A DNA stretch of 64,000 bases, from positions 8,708,501 through 8,772,500 of the forward strand of contig CM072336.1 in NCBI GenBank assembly GCA_036874045.1, in the 5' to 3' direction. The notes under the pieces were generated by a model, which saw only the letters and a list, made by a program, of their open reading frames with translations, did not search any database and was not told where the DNA came from. This DNA comes from Cymodocea nodosa. Lineage: Eukaryota > Streptophyta > Magnoliopsida > Alismatales > Cymodoceaceae. Within the stretch, counting starts at the first letter, position 1; the number at the start of each line of letters is the position of its first letter. Made by a program: the position numbers and the translations under genes. Shown here one piece after another: positions 23,035 through 34,455 of this stretch.

Positions 23035-24663
23035 AACAGAACCTCTATGTTTTGATAATGCAAAAATCTATGTGAGGAAATTATATATTTCACAAGTGTA
23101 GGTCAAGAGTCTTGGAGACAAGAATTGCTATAGAATAAAGGCAACACTATACAACAACACTTCAGAAGGACATACAGATCAAACAAAAAACTATAAGGTT
23201 AATTATTTGAGCAAATCACTATTGATAGACACTTATTTGGGAAGATTTGAATATCAGATAAAGTAGACCCAACAAGCTAATTATTTGTTAGAAAAATATA
23301 GAAGTAAAGTCAAAGGAAAACTTTTAAGGATAACTAGACAAGATGGAAAGTAAGTTAGTTAAGTAACCAAATATCAATAGGACATTTGGTAACTCATGGT
23401 TTAATCATCCATCTTTAAGAATAGCTGCAGTAGTAAGTAAAGAAGAAACTCGATGAGTTACAAGATAACTATACAAGTTTTATAGTAATGGAAAGTAAAA
23501 AACTCCTAGAGTTAAGATAACTCTATGACTTTCATTATGGTCTCATGTGTAGCTAACTTAGGTGATTGCATGACAAATAAGAAGTTAATGGAAAAAGAGA
23601 AAGGAGGTAAAGGAGGAAGAACTTGTAGAGTTGGGATAGCTCTACGACTTTTATAAGAAATTCAAGGAAAAAACTTGTAGAGTTAAGGATAACTTTACAA
23701 CTTTTATTTAGGCATTAGGAAAACACCCGATAGACAAAACTAAGTATAAACTTAATGGAGTAAGTTCATTGTATTTACTCAAACATTACAAACTTAATAC
23801 TACAGGATACTAAATGAGTTGCAACAGAAGAGATTGAATGTTAGTAAGATATTCGATGACTAATCAATTAAGTATCCAACTTAGTTGATGAAGAACAACT
23901 TGTCGAAGCTTTTAGTGGGACTGTTAGTATATTTGGCAACACATATTTACAACTATCCAACCTAGTAGAATATTTTGATGATATAAGAAAACAACCCATC
24001 AAGAACTAAATAAAGCTGTTGACAATCTACATAATGGTAACATTCTATACTTGGGACTATCACATCAATAAGTACAACTAAAGATCTTGACTTGATTGAA
24101 GAGAAAATTCGATCATTGCTCATATGACTATAAAAAGAATTAGATTACACGTTAGAAGATAGAGCAAAGAAAGCACTAATACAAAATACATTGACATATA
24201 GAAAGAAGAAAATATATGAGAAAAATTCTCAACATGTTTCGGCCAACACTAAAAGATCATTTTCAAGCCTGACAAAGTTTTCACTACGCTTCTACTATGA
24301 TAAAGAGAGATTTGTTGGTTTGTGGCTTTGACCTTAAAGCCCATGGTGTAATATTGGTTGGAGTTTTGAGCTAAAGGTTCAAGTCTATTGGTTGGTTCTT
24401 GCTTTTATTTGAAAGCAAGTGTGTAAGTGATCAACATAATGAAGTTCAAGTGAAACTTGAGGGTGAAGTAGTCATTAGTGGTGAATCACTTAAAATTTTC
24501 TATGTATTCTTGCATATTTTTTCATTATTTTAGGTTTGCTTATTATATTATATTCTATTGAAGCAAATTAAATAGAACTATTTTACACATTAATTTTAAT
24601 ATTGATAAAATTAACAACACATCACCATTTACTCCTCCTTTAGTGAGCCCATCGATACTAACA
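23035..24663 (+). mobile_element. Copia-like LTR family M, long copy
   Basis: Runs from about 23035 (ACCTCTATGTTTTGATAATGC) to 24663, where TCACCATTTACTCCTCCTTTAGTGAGCCCATCGATACTAACA ends in CA. The 3' part (GTGAATCACTTAAAATTTTCTATGTATTCTTGC) matches 38915-38950. A micro-repeat array with a CTCGATGAGTTACAAGATAAC / AACTCTACGAC theme lies at 23440-23720. No primer site or internal region follows. Confidence 0.65.
23440..23720. repeat. GTAGAGTTA/TAACTCTACGA micro-repeat array
   Basis: ACTCCTAGAGTTAAGATAACTCTATGACTTT, CTTGTAGAGTTGGGATAGCTCTACGACTTT and CTTGTAGAGTTAAGGATAACTTTACAACTTTT are three near-hairpin units spaced about 80-130 bases apart. Confidence 0.75.
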
Positions 24664-25395
24664 CATACCATGACTTTGACCAAAATAAAACAAAAAACTT
24701 ACAACCTTAGATTGCTTTTGCTCTAAGGAATGATTGTTGAGTTGAATTTGCTTTGAAAAAGATTGATGTTAATGGTCTAGATGATAGGAAGGCTCGGAAC
24801 ATGTTCATTTAAGGTGTAAGAGAAGATTTTGAGAGTGCAACACCTTTCTAAGTAGCATAGGTAGCCTTATTTATAGAATGAAGGTGTTCTTTTACAACAA
24901 TTTTTGAGTCAAAATAGATTAACATTTTTGGTGTCGTTGATCCATTTTTCAATAATACCTAGTTTCTTGGTCAAACAAATATCTAACTATTAATCCATTT
25001 TTCAACTCTGAATTTTCTTGTATGAATTTTTACATGGAACATTGTTGACAAAAAAAAAATGAAATTGATTAAAAATGCTGAATGAAACAAAAATAAAATG
25101 AAATGAAAATGAGGGGGAAAAAAAATTGAGTGCACTACCGTATGACCCTCTCTGTCACTCCCCAGCAATGCTCGTCTAGGCATCGCTGGCTTCATCTGTC
25201 ACGAGTTGTTGCGAGATGCCTCCTCACCCATGATACTTCATCTTGGAGATGGCAATGGAATTAAATCCTTGGAGAGGGAATTAAACCTTTTAAATAAGAA
25301 AAGGGGGTTATAACATATCTAAATAAAAATTTGTATGGCCTATATTCATTTAAGGTAATCAAAGGACATTTTTAGATGGGAGAATATAACATCTT
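24664..25395. repeat. Dispersed repeat R, copy 1
   Basis: Direct, diverged match to 33700-34455 and, for its right part, to 58672-58935. Shared landmarks are TTTGAC(C)AAAATAAAACAAAAAACTTA, AGGAATGATT, the CTCTCTGTC...CCAGCAATGC block and ATTTTTAGATGGGAGAATATAACATCT. No coding capacity. The class of element is unknown. Confidence 0.7.
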
Positions 25396-25859
25396 GTTAA
25401 CGTGGATTTTTACTTCAACAATTATTTGTTGATAAATTGATTAATTAATGGATTCCTCAAAAGTTAATAAACAAACTTTACACCTTACATCTTCCTCTCA
25501 AAAAATGCTTCATATTTAACACAATGTACACCAGAAAATATGTCAAATATAATTTTATTATTCATGAAATAATATTACAAAAGTATTGTTGTATAGCCTA
25601 CAAAGTAAATAACAAATAACCTCAAATATCGGCCGCCATATATATTTTGGGCATTTCCAGATCCAAGATAACTTCTCCAAAATGACTTAGATGATATATA
25701 TTCATATGTGAGATGATTTGTAAAATATCATTTAATATTACCTTCCATGTATTTTGGTATTATCATATTTATTTGTACCAAAATATAAATCTTATAGATA
25801 GTTCTTCCTCATTTGATGGCATTATCTTATCAAGGAGTATTTAATATATTTTATAAATA
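25396..25859. other. AT-rich spacer
   Basis: No gene or clear repeat unit seen; it leads into the tandem array that follows. Confidence 0.4.
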
Positions 25860-26440
25860 TATATTTTTTATATGTGTGAACAGTTTGTACTCTTGTTTTA
25901 GAGTATTGAATATATTATAATTATATATATATATACATAGTTTACACTCTTGTTTAGGAGTATTGAATATATTATATATATATGTTTATATATAAATAAT
26001 TTATACTTTTGTTTTGGAGTATTGAATATATTATATATACATATGTTTATATGTAAACAATTTATACTCTTGTTTAGGAGTATTGAATATATTATATAGA
26101 TATATTTATATATAAAGAGTATTGAATATTATATATATATTTTTTTTTATATGTAAATAGTTTATACTCTTATTTTAGATATGTAATATATTATATATTT
26201 TTATGTATGGAATCGATTATTTTACATATATTTTTATATATGTAAATAGTTTATATTCTTATTTAGGAGTATTTAATATATATATCATCTGCTTAAATGC
26301 GTAAAGTTTTAATATTTTATATTAACATTTTATACTCATATTTAGTAGTATTTAATATATTAGATATACTTTTATATATATCTTTTGACATATATAAATA
26401 GTTTATACTCTTGTTTAGGAGTACTAAATATATTTTATCA
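25860..26440. repeat. AT-rich tandem array, about 60-75 bp unit
   Basis: At least seven imperfect units of TTTATACTCTTGTTTAGGAGTATTGAATATATTATATATA followed by an ATATGTTTATATGTAAATAG-like stretch. Each unit has a small inverted repeat, TACTCTTGTTTAGGAGTA. A reverse-complement relative (ACTCTTAGATAAGAGT units) makes up 34960-35540 and 59460-60010. Confidence 0.85.
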
Positions 26441-26839
26441 TTTTCATAATCTCCACTTATATTTTGATCTTTTATATAGTTATGTTACCTTTTGAGTATC
26501 TAAATTTATATTTTAAATATATGTATTTCCCATTAGAAAACATCATCAATTCACTTCAGATATTTATTTTTAATGTATTTTAATAAAATATGTTTAATAT
26601 ATATACGTATTCATTGTTTTGTTGTTCTTTATCTTATCATTATATTATATATATATATTTTTCGTTGGAATATAGTCGACAAAGTTTATTTAAGGTAGTT
26701 GTTCTTATTTTGTATGCTTTATATTATGTCCCAAAATATCTTATATTATTTATTAGTATCTAAAATATTTAATTTCATTGTTATTATTATTAGATATTCA
26801 CATTTAATACCTACAATATATTAATTTTAATTTAAATCT

Positions 26840-27380
26840 TCGGTCCGACCCTTGGGTTCGATCGAAACCTTTATACTTATATTATTATTATCGTTACTTT
26901 TATTACGATAAAAACATCTTTCGATCGAATCTTCGGCTTGATCGGATCTCATTTATGTATATTATTTTTTTTTTAAAATAAAAGCCTTTTCGGTTGGGTT
27001 GAAGTATAACTTCAATTCAACTGATTTATCTATATATATATATATGTATATTTTAAAAAAATTCTTTCGTTCAGATCGAAGTATAACTTTGATTCAATTA
27101 AATTTTTTTATATAGATATATATTTAAAAACTCTTTCATTCGACTATTATTATTATTTTATTTTATCATTTCGATAGAACGCAAGCATAACTTTGATTCA
27201 ACTGATTCTTTTATTATATATATATATTTATTTATTTTTAAAATTTTCAGTAAAATTGAAGCTATACTTCTGTTCAATCGATTTTAATATTATTATTATT
27301 ATTTTACATTTTATGGTCAGACTAAAAGAGGACTTTAGCTTAACCAAAACTTATTATATATACATATATTTATTATATTA
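26840..27380. repeat. TTCGGTT/AACTTCGATT spaced micro-repeat array
   Basis: Units such as CTTCGGTCCGACCCTTGGGTTCGATCGAAACC, TTTCGATCGAATCTTCGGCTTGATCGGA, TTTCGGTTGGGTTGAAGTATAACTTCAATTCAACTGA and GTTCAGATCGAAGTATAACTTTGATTCAATT are separated by AT-rich runs, one unit every 70-90 bases. It resembles the CGGTT arrays at 25-125 and 50270-50580. Confidence 0.75.
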
Positions 27381-28450
27381 TTTATTTTTTTAAAACAATA
27401 TATATATATTTAAATGTCACATATTTGCAAAGTCAGGTGCGTTGACCTGACATTTATAAATGTCAAGTGGCATTTCTCCCTTTGTTTTTTTTAATAAATT
27501 TTCCCTAAATTTCAGATATTTGATTTTAATTCAAATATTTATATTTTGTATCTGAAACACCTTTTTTATATTTATACTTCTATACACAAAATATTAAAAA
27601 AAAATTATATTTTATTTCAAATACTTATATTTCACAACTAAAATATTTTAATTTTAATTTCTTAAATATTCTCATATTTTATCTAAAATATTTGATTTTA
27701 TTTTTAAACATTAAAATTTTAATTTTTATTTCTTAAATAGGTCCGTTGAGTTTGGTAAGTGTAATGAACTCTTTCTATTGAGTTAACCTCAATCCAATAG
27801 ACCAACTCCTTTAGTTTAAGCTACACCTAATGGACTAAATATATTGGGTTTATGCAAACCCAATGAACAAGTTCGTTTTAAATTCTTAGATACTGTATAA
27901 AATACTTGATTTCATTTTAGATACTTACATTTTTTATCTAAAGTATTTATATTTTAATCTCTTGGGCATTTTTTATAGTTTCATACTTGACATATGTAAT
28001 TTTATTTTAAATATTTCTATTTATATATAAAATATTTGGATTTTTATTTTTCATATACGTATATTTTTAATGTCTAGATACTTATAGTTTATATCTAATA
28101 TGTTTAATTTAATCTAATTTTTACACATATTTTAGTTATTTATATTTTATATCCATGCATACTTCTAATTTTGAATCTTTAAATATTTATATCCCATATG
28201 TAAGATATTTATCTTTGTTTAATTTTTCATATGTATTTTAGATATTTATATTTTATATCTAAAATACTTCAATCTTAGACACTTACATTTTTTATATTTA
28301 AGTTTTTTTTAGTTTGATCTTGATACCTTTGTTTAGTATCAAACACTTCTAGATTTTAAAATTTCTTAGCTCTATTTAGAGGTTATAGATTTCTTTAATT
28401 TTCATTTTAGATACTTTTTATTTTGTCTCTAAAATACCATTTGCAGTATT
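27381..28450. other. AT-rich non-coding stretch with TATTTATATTTTATAT units
   Basis: Irregular repetition of ATATTTATATTTTATATCTAAAATACTT words, no coding signal. At 27740-27870 it contains a GGTCCGTTGAGTTTGG...AATGAACTC micro-repeat with the sense CCAATGGACT / GTTGGGTTT. Confidence 0.6.
27740..27875. repeat. GTTGAGTT/CCAATGGACT micro-repeat
   Basis: GTCCGTTGAGTTTGG, ATTGAGTTAACCTCAATCCAATAGACC, CACCTAATGGACTAAATATATTGGGTTTATGCAAACCCAATGAAC: inverted units built on the same plan as the ACTCAACGA arrays. A second small array is at 28455-28560. Confidence 0.7.
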
Positions 28451-28454
28451 TCTA

Positions 28455-28560
28455 AATTAAATCTATTGAATTTAAATAAATCTCATAGACTAAGTCCTTT
28501 GAGTTTAAATAAACCCAATGGACTAACTTTGTTGGGTTCAGTACACGAACAATTTATGTT
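28455..28560. repeat. AAACCCAATGGACT/TTGGGTTT micro-repeat
   Basis: TCTATTGAATTTAAATAAATCTCATAGACTAAGTCCTTTGAGTTTAAATAAACCCAATGGACTAACTTTGTTGGGTTC contains three alternating arms. Confidence 0.65.
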
Positions 28561-29243
28561 GACATAATAATTATAATCATATATATATATATTTGTTATC
28601 TTGACCATCACATATATATATTCATTATATTATGGTTATTATTATATTGTTAATTAGTTAGTTATTATTACCATTATATTATTATTTTTTTTATAATTTC
28701 CACATGTATAAATAAATTTAAAGGAAAGCTTGTGACAACTTATTCCAAGCAATCAACAAGGACATAACGTGTTTGAATAATGAAAAAAGATGGGATAGAA
28801 CTCTTGCAGTCTTTTATTCTTAATCAGTTGCATCCATTCTTTCTCATAAATCAACTTATAAAGCAAGAGAACATCTTGAATAACAACCACAAGGATATTG
28901 TCATTAATCAATGCGAAGCTTCTAATAGATACTGTTATTGATTGTAGACTCATCTTTACTTTTGCATAATTATTGTTCTAGTGCACTTACCATGATCTTC
29001 CATCATCTATATGTAAAATGTTATATCTGCTGCGTACCATCGAATTAAACATAAGGATGGTGATGATGGCCTCCCCTTCCCTTTCCATACTGTACGATAG
29101 CAAAATGTAGGAGCTCATCTGTTGGAGGCGTCAACGTATGAACAACGTAGCTAAGCTCAAGGTCTGAGAGCTACCATTCTTCCTCCATTTAGGCAATCTA
29201 GTATTGCTACACCAAGAAAAGACGAGTAACTAGACGACCTTTC
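28561..29243. other. Non-coding spacer left of the inverted duplication
   Basis: AT-rich then mixed sequence. No frame longer than about 66 codons and no recognisable motif. The inverted-repeat arm begins at 29244. Confidence 0.4.
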
Positions 29244-30303
29244 AATGGGTGGACTTGCAAACTCCACAGCAACAACGAAGGTCTCGATGCTGTGGGCGAT
29301 CACGCCGAGACAACAGCCACGTACTTCCCGATCGCAAGCTGCCAAGGTCGCACCAAGAGAACTGTGACCACGAAGTATAGACAATATCGCTGTTGCAACA
29401 CAACAAATTTAACATGCCTCATCGAGAAATAAAATCCACCTTTCTTTCTTGCAGGAGTGTCTCTCTAGTCTTAGGGTAGGAGTGTGAAAGTGGGAGTATG
29501 TGTTGTTGAAAGAGAGTCCAGGCCTTTGCTGTACGCCATCCATCTACCTTTACGATAGAAATGGTGAAACGGACGACACAAAGTGCAATCGATGCTTGGT
29601 GGTCATGATGGGATGTTAGATGCTCGAACGTCCATCCTCCTTCCAAGCTTATATATCTTAAATGCTCGACACGCCTGATCACCATATATATCTTTAAGTT
29701 TATATTTTTTATAAAGTTCTTATATATGTGACTTTACATTTTAAATAATTACAATATGTGTATATCAATTTCTTATTATGATTATTTAATCAATGATTCC
29801 CATTTCTAAGATATTGCCGTCAACATATGTCCATAGTTATTTCTCTCTTTCGATATTCTAGATCCATCCGCTTGACTTTACAAGAAACACTGTGAAGTTT
29901 TTTTGACAAATACCATCCATATTAGTTCAGGACTACGTATGTGCTGACGATAAATGTGATGGAAGTAGGCAAGTAAAGCAGCAAGTATATACGTGATTTT
30001 AAATTTTTATTCTATTATCCACTCAATTCAAGTTTGTTTGCACATCGGCTCTCATCATCAAGATTCCAGTCCTTTCTTCTTAGCTGCTGCTGCTGCTGCT
30101 CTCTCTATATATATGTATATATATATAAGTTTAAATTTGATGAGGCAATTAAGTATATATATTGAAGCTTAATTGCATGGATAATGCTTATTCTGTGCAA
30201 CACTTACACATGACCTAGTGCTGCTTATTTATCTTGTTACATGTAGGTGGTAGTACAGACATGCACACCCATCAACAGACAGCATCGTATGCATGAAAGC
30301 TCA

Positions 30304-30694
30304 TTAGCGTGGGCAGAACCTTGTGCAAACTACGCGGTAACGACAACAGTAGCGACGGCCGTTACGTCTGCACAAACGTAGGCAGCGAAAGTTGCCTGCG
30401 CAGCAGCGTGTACTGATTTTTAGTTGGTTTGCACCAACACCGTCCGCACCGACATCATCCGCATCCAAGTCATATGACAACTCTGCGCGTGAATGAAAAA
30501 TAATATACATATGTGTCACATGATTGCCAGTGAATACAATACAAGCAAACAGCCAAGAAGAGAAGTAGAAGGAACGTTTCCTGACCTGCGTTTTCTCCTT
30601 CAGCTTCTTCCTCCGCTTTCACCAGCACGTCCGAGGTGACGAGCATGAGGACCAGCAAGAAGGCAGTAAACACGAAAATAGGCTTAGGAGCCAT
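30304..30694 (-). CDS. Secreted cationic eight-cysteine peptide precursor, left copy
   Basis: Two exons, 30694-30586 and 30482-30304, joined across a 103-bp GT-AG intron, encode 95 residues. Residues 1-27 form a signal peptide with a hydrophobic core (FVFTAFLLVLMLV). An acidic propeptide follows (EEEAEGENA, then YDLDADDV), and from about residue 60 a short Arg-rich region with eight cysteines in two repeats CC-x5-C-x3-C, joined by RRNGRRY. Acid pro-region plus basic disulfide-rich end is the layout of many secreted defence or signalling peptides. The cysteine spacing fits neither snakin/GASA (12 Cys), thionin nor plant defensin, so I cannot assign a family. A TATAAA box lies 91 bases upstream of the ATG. 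Confidence 0.85.
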
Positions 30695-30784
30695 CGATGG
30701 CTTTCTCTTCTCTCTTGTTTTTGCGTTGAAGGAAATATTTGAATCAAGGAGCTGATGAGAAGAAGAGCTCGACCATGCTCTCTC

Positions 30785-30790
30785 TTTATA
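30785..30790 (-). promoter_or_regulatory. TATA box of left peptide gene
   Basis: The minus strand reads GGCTATAAAGAGAGAGC, about 91-96 bases before the ATG at 30694. The same box is conserved in the right copy (41380-41385). The following GAGAGAGA run is likely leader sequence. Confidence 0.75.
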
Positions 30791-31078
30791 GCCAGCGTGG
30801 ATGGGAACCAGTCAAATGTGGTGGCAGAGGGAGAGGACTTTTTTGTGTCATGGCAGATAAATAAATTGATAGATAGGGAAATAACATGCATTAATTTTCC
30901 ACACGACACGTTTGAGTTTGACAAGTGAAACGTGTACCACCCAAGACAATTGGATGCCTGCTTACTGTAACAAAGAAAATTGCTCCAACGCGCAGCCCAG
31001 TCCAACAAATAAGATAAGATTGGGAGTTATTTTATTATTTTCGTGATTTTGGGACATTTGTGTGGATAAGATAAGATG
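30791..31078. promoter_or_regulatory. Upstream region of left peptide gene
   Basis: About 290 bases conserved in the right arm, including ACACGTTTGAGTTTGACAAGTGAAACGTGTACC with ACGTGT core words and a GATAAGATAAGATG run at the outer end. These are candidate regulatory words only; none is proven. Confidence 0.45.
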
Positions 31079-32100
31079 CTCTCTCTTTCTCTCTTTCCTT
31101 CATATCTTACATTATTTTTTGATAATATTTTACCGTTGATTTTTATTTTAAACTTCTGTTACACTCATCACAAGGAAAGTCTTACGTTTAAAAAATATGT
31201 TAAATAAATAACATTGAGCAAAAATATTTACTTGAAGATCTTATAGATGAATTAATTGAAATGAATATTGATAATCTTGAGGAAGCTTTTATCGTTATCG
31301 AGTAAAATGTGTGTTGAATAAAGAAACATAGTAATTAATGAAGTGCGTGAACAAATTATGTTCTTTATGTTGTAAAGAGATAATATGTAATATAATATTT
31401 TCATATAATATATTGTCTACTTTTGAAAAAATTTAGATTGTAATGAACAATATTGTTTATGTTAATTACAAGTATGTTATTTTACTTGTTATATCTGTAT
31501 TTAGTAAAATTTTAAGATATATTATAATATTTAAAATATTACTTTTCAAATATAATATCTTTTAAAAATAATATTCTAATGTATTATTTAATTTTTTTTA
31601 AAATATTATCTTTTTAATTCCTTTTAACTACACAAACACCCTATTTTCCATCATTTTCTCTAATACACAAATAATAATGTATTTTCTATTATATCTTATC
31701 ATTACCTACCATCTTCATTTCTCACTACTTTCATATTTCTCGTTGTTTTATTTTTCGACGAAAAAATGTACACAAATAGAGTCTAAAAGTTTGACTCGTT
31801 GATACCTTTTGTTAATATTTGCAAATGTTGGTACCTTTTGTTGATTAAATTGGTGTAGTTAACTAGCCTATCAATGAGAAAGAAAGTTAGATGATATTCG
31901 TGGCTTGTATAATATCAATATTTTACATGTGAAATTCTTATCTTTGAAAATAAATCTTAGAGAGAGAGAGTGGGTTATTGTACACAGAAAATCAAGAAAA
32001 GGAAGAAAAGTATAAACTTTTCTTTTGTTAGGCGGAAAGAATGTTAACGAAATTCTAGCGGTATAAAACGTGTTACTTTCCTTTCTCGTCATTCATTTCT
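31079..32100. other. AT-rich spacer between inverted arms
   Basis: No gene recognised. Contains CTCTCTCTTTCTCTC and long runs of TTTAAAATATT words. A 73-codon minus-strand frame at 31871-32092 shows nothing familiar. Confidence 0.4.
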
Positions 32101-32751
32101 GACCTCCAGACATCCGATTTCGCTCCCCCAACCTTTCCGACTTGCCCATCCTCACAACCTCCAACACCGATGCTACACAACTCATGGCTTCCTCATTCAT
32201 TTCTAAACATCAAGATGACCTCCTCGTGTGTAAACAATGGTCAACCTCCAACTCTATGCATTGGAAGCATCCCTCGAACTCTTGACCTCATGACGTCGTC
32301 GCAGCCTCTAGCGTTCAATCCCCAAAAATATCACACATTGGAACCTCCCGCCTCGCTCGAAATCGAAAGCTCCTTCATTCACACCCTAGCTTTAGATGGA
32401 AGAAAGCCCTTCGCGACCAGAAATATTTGCTTGTCCTCGATTATCATAATTCAAAATTAATTAAATAGTCTTATTCAAAGTAACTATTTAATGATAATTT
32501 TGTAATTTTTTTGAACTTCTATGATATCATAATCTAGTTTTTTTTTTTGAGATTGAAGTAATAAATTTAATTGTAAGTACAATCTTAAAGACTGAAACTC
32601 ATATTAATGACACATTAAAAAATTTTTTATCATCATTAAAGTTAGTCTACATCATCTAACACATAAATGTCTTTTGTGCAGTACATATTTTTATTATTGT
32701 GTTGTTATTCCATAGGTTTTATTCTATTTATTGAAATCTTGCTTGTGTAGA
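32101..32751. other. GC-richer stretch and spacer upstream of Myb/SANT relic
   Basis: Positions 32101-32440 are clearly less AT-rich than the surroundings and contain a 96-codon plus-strand frame (32170-32460) without recognisable motif. It may be a decayed gene fragment. 32460-32751 is AT-rich and ends in TTGCTTGTGTAG, which could be a splice acceptor for the next feature. Confidence 0.4.
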
Positions 32752-33230
32752 ATATGAATACTCCTGATAGGAAAATGACAGGTAGAGTTAGAAGTTACAT
32801 TAATTGGAATGCTAAAGTAAATACATATTTCTTAAATATTTTAGTTAAAGTATTAAATGAAGGAAATAAAAAAAAAACTTATGATGCAAAAATAAAAGGT
32901 AGCACTTGAGATGAAGTAATTGAAAAATACAATACTAAAAGAAATACAGGTATCACAAGGAAGAACATAGAAAATCACTTAAAAACTTGGAAATTACTCT
33001 AAAATTGCAAATTAGAGTGAATGGAGTTAGAATTTCATCTAAGGATACAGTGACATTGATGATGAGATATAAAAGAAGTTTGTTATTACTGATGATATAT
33101 TTCCAACAAGAGAAGTATATACAGATGGACATTCACAAGTTAGAATGAGTCAAGAACAAAGAAAAAAAATAGTTGATAAGATGCGTAAGGATATGATGAT
33201 GACGATGTTGGATGAAAGAATTATTTAAAT
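32752..33230 (+). pseudogene. Myb/SANT-like domain relic (PIF/Harbinger ORF1 type)
   Basis: From ATG at 32757 the plus strand encodes a helical domain with the Myb/SANT-like signature: NWNAKVNTYFLNILVKVLNE, then TYDAKIKGST(stop)DEVIEKYN, then ITRKNIENHLKTWKLL. The TGA falls where this family has Trp (TGG), a single G-to-A change. A second stop and a frame change follow; a later open piece reads HSQVRMSQEQRKKIVDKMRKDMM (to about 33230). Such domains occur in ORF1 proteins of PIF/Harbinger transposons and in related plant proteins. No transposase was seen nearby, so this is a solitary remnant or an exapted gene that has decayed. Confidence 0.65.
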
Positions 33231-33699
33231 CTATTTATGTTCTACCTTTGGATTATTCTAGACATTGATATTACAATAATTTGAATATTTTATATCTTTT
33301 GACTATTCTTTGTATTTATATTGTAATACTTTGAATGTTTTGTACTTTTGGACTATTCTTTCTATTTATGTTGTAATCATTTGAATAAGTATACTTTTTA
33401 AATTCATTAATATATATATATTTTTAACATTAAATTATAAATTAATGTATCAATTACACAATTTTAAGTAGTATTTATAATTTATTTCATTATTTTTTCA
33501 AATTTCAAATATTCTAGTGTGTAGTAAATCCCTCAAAGGAATTCCAACTTTTTAAACTTTCCAATAAGTGCACTAAACCTTCATGAGAATTTTGAGATTC
33601 CAAACATTCCATTTCCTTTTTGTCTAAACTTTTCAATATGCACTAATAGGATGGCAAAAAAAGGAATTTAAAAAAAAGGGGGTAGAATAGGGGTTACAA
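33231..33699. other. AT-rich spacer
   Basis: Contains TTTTGACTATTCTTTGTATTTATATTGTAAT in two close copies (about 33295-33375). No coding signal. Confidence 0.45.
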
Positions 33700-34455
33700 G
33701 GTTTCATACCACAACTTTGACAAAAATAAAACAAAAAACTTATAACCTTATATTGCTCTTGCTTTAAGGAATGATTCTGGAGTTAAATTTGCTTTGAAAA
33801 AGATTGATCTTAATGTTCTAAATCATAGAAAGGCTTTGAACATGTCAATTTGGGGTGTAAGAGAAGATGCTGAGAAATGAAGACCTTCTAAGTAGCATAG
33901 GTAGTCTTATTTATAGAATGAAGGTGTTCTCTGACAACTAATTTTTTAGTCAAAATAGATTAACATTTTTAGTGCCATTAATCTACTTTTCAATAATGCT
34001 AGTTTCTAGGTCAAACAAATATCTAACAATTAATTCATTTTGCAAGTCTGAAATTTCTTGCATGAATTTTTATATGGAACATTGTTGACAATAAAAAAAG
34101 ATTTGAAATTGATGAATGAGAAAAAAATGAAATGAAAAAGAAAAGCGGGAAAAAAAATGTAGTTTCAAGAAAAAAAAAGAATTGAGTGCAACACCATGTG
34201 ACTCTCTCTATCGCTTCCCAGCAATGCTTGACCAGACATTCACTTGCTTCATTCGTCACGAGTTCATGCTTCATTGCCCATCACCCATGATACTTCATCC
34301 TCTCCATGGAGATGGCAATGGAATTAATTCCTTGGAGATGGAATTAAACCTTTTTTAAAAAAAAGAAGAGGTTTATAATATATCTAAATAAAAATTTGTA
34401 TGACCTATATGCATTTAAGGTAAGCAAAAGATTTTTTTAGATGGGAGAATATAAC
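33700..34455. repeat. Dispersed repeat R, copy 2
   Basis: Direct match to 24664-25395. From 34185 it is also the start of the longer duplicated block that recurs at 58672. Confidence 0.7.

Larger units (their letters stand above)
17297..23378. repeat. Tandem segmental duplication, copy 2
   Basis: Second direct copy of 9479-16085 with the same order of parts. It keeps the uninterrupted gypsy LTR (19515-21140), so it shows the layout before the copia LTR entered copy 1. At its right end the family M LTR continues to 24663, whereas copy 1 is cut; copy 2 is therefore probably the parental locus at that edge. Confidence 0.9.
29244..31078. repeat. Large inverted repeat, left arm
   Basis: About 1.83 kb that is the reverse complement of 41092-42918 with scattered substitutions. 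It includes a full peptide gene with promoter and about 1 kb downstream. Outer edge: AATGGGTGGACTTGCAAACTCC at 29244. Inner edge: GGATAAGATAAGATG at 31078. Beyond both edges the sequences differ completely. Confidence 0.95.

Noticed and set aside
24664..25395. Helitron or MITE identity for repeat R
   Set aside because: No terminal inverted repeats, no hairpin plus CTRR end and no target duplication could be identified, so it is left unclassified.
29157..29685. Two short minus-strand frames downstream of the left peptide gene
   Set aside because: They are not kept as open frames in the right arm, where the same DNA has stops or shifts, so they are chance frames.
30304..30694. Snakin/GASA, thionin or defensin identity for the peptide gene
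   Set aside because: GASA needs twelve cysteines in a fixed pattern, thionins start with a KSCC-like motif and other spacing, and defensins lack two adjacent CC pairs. The eight-Cys double repeat fits none of these.
32170..32460. 96-codon frame as a gene
   Set aside because: No recognisable domain, signal or neighbouring exon; a random open frame in GC-richer DNA is enough to explain it.
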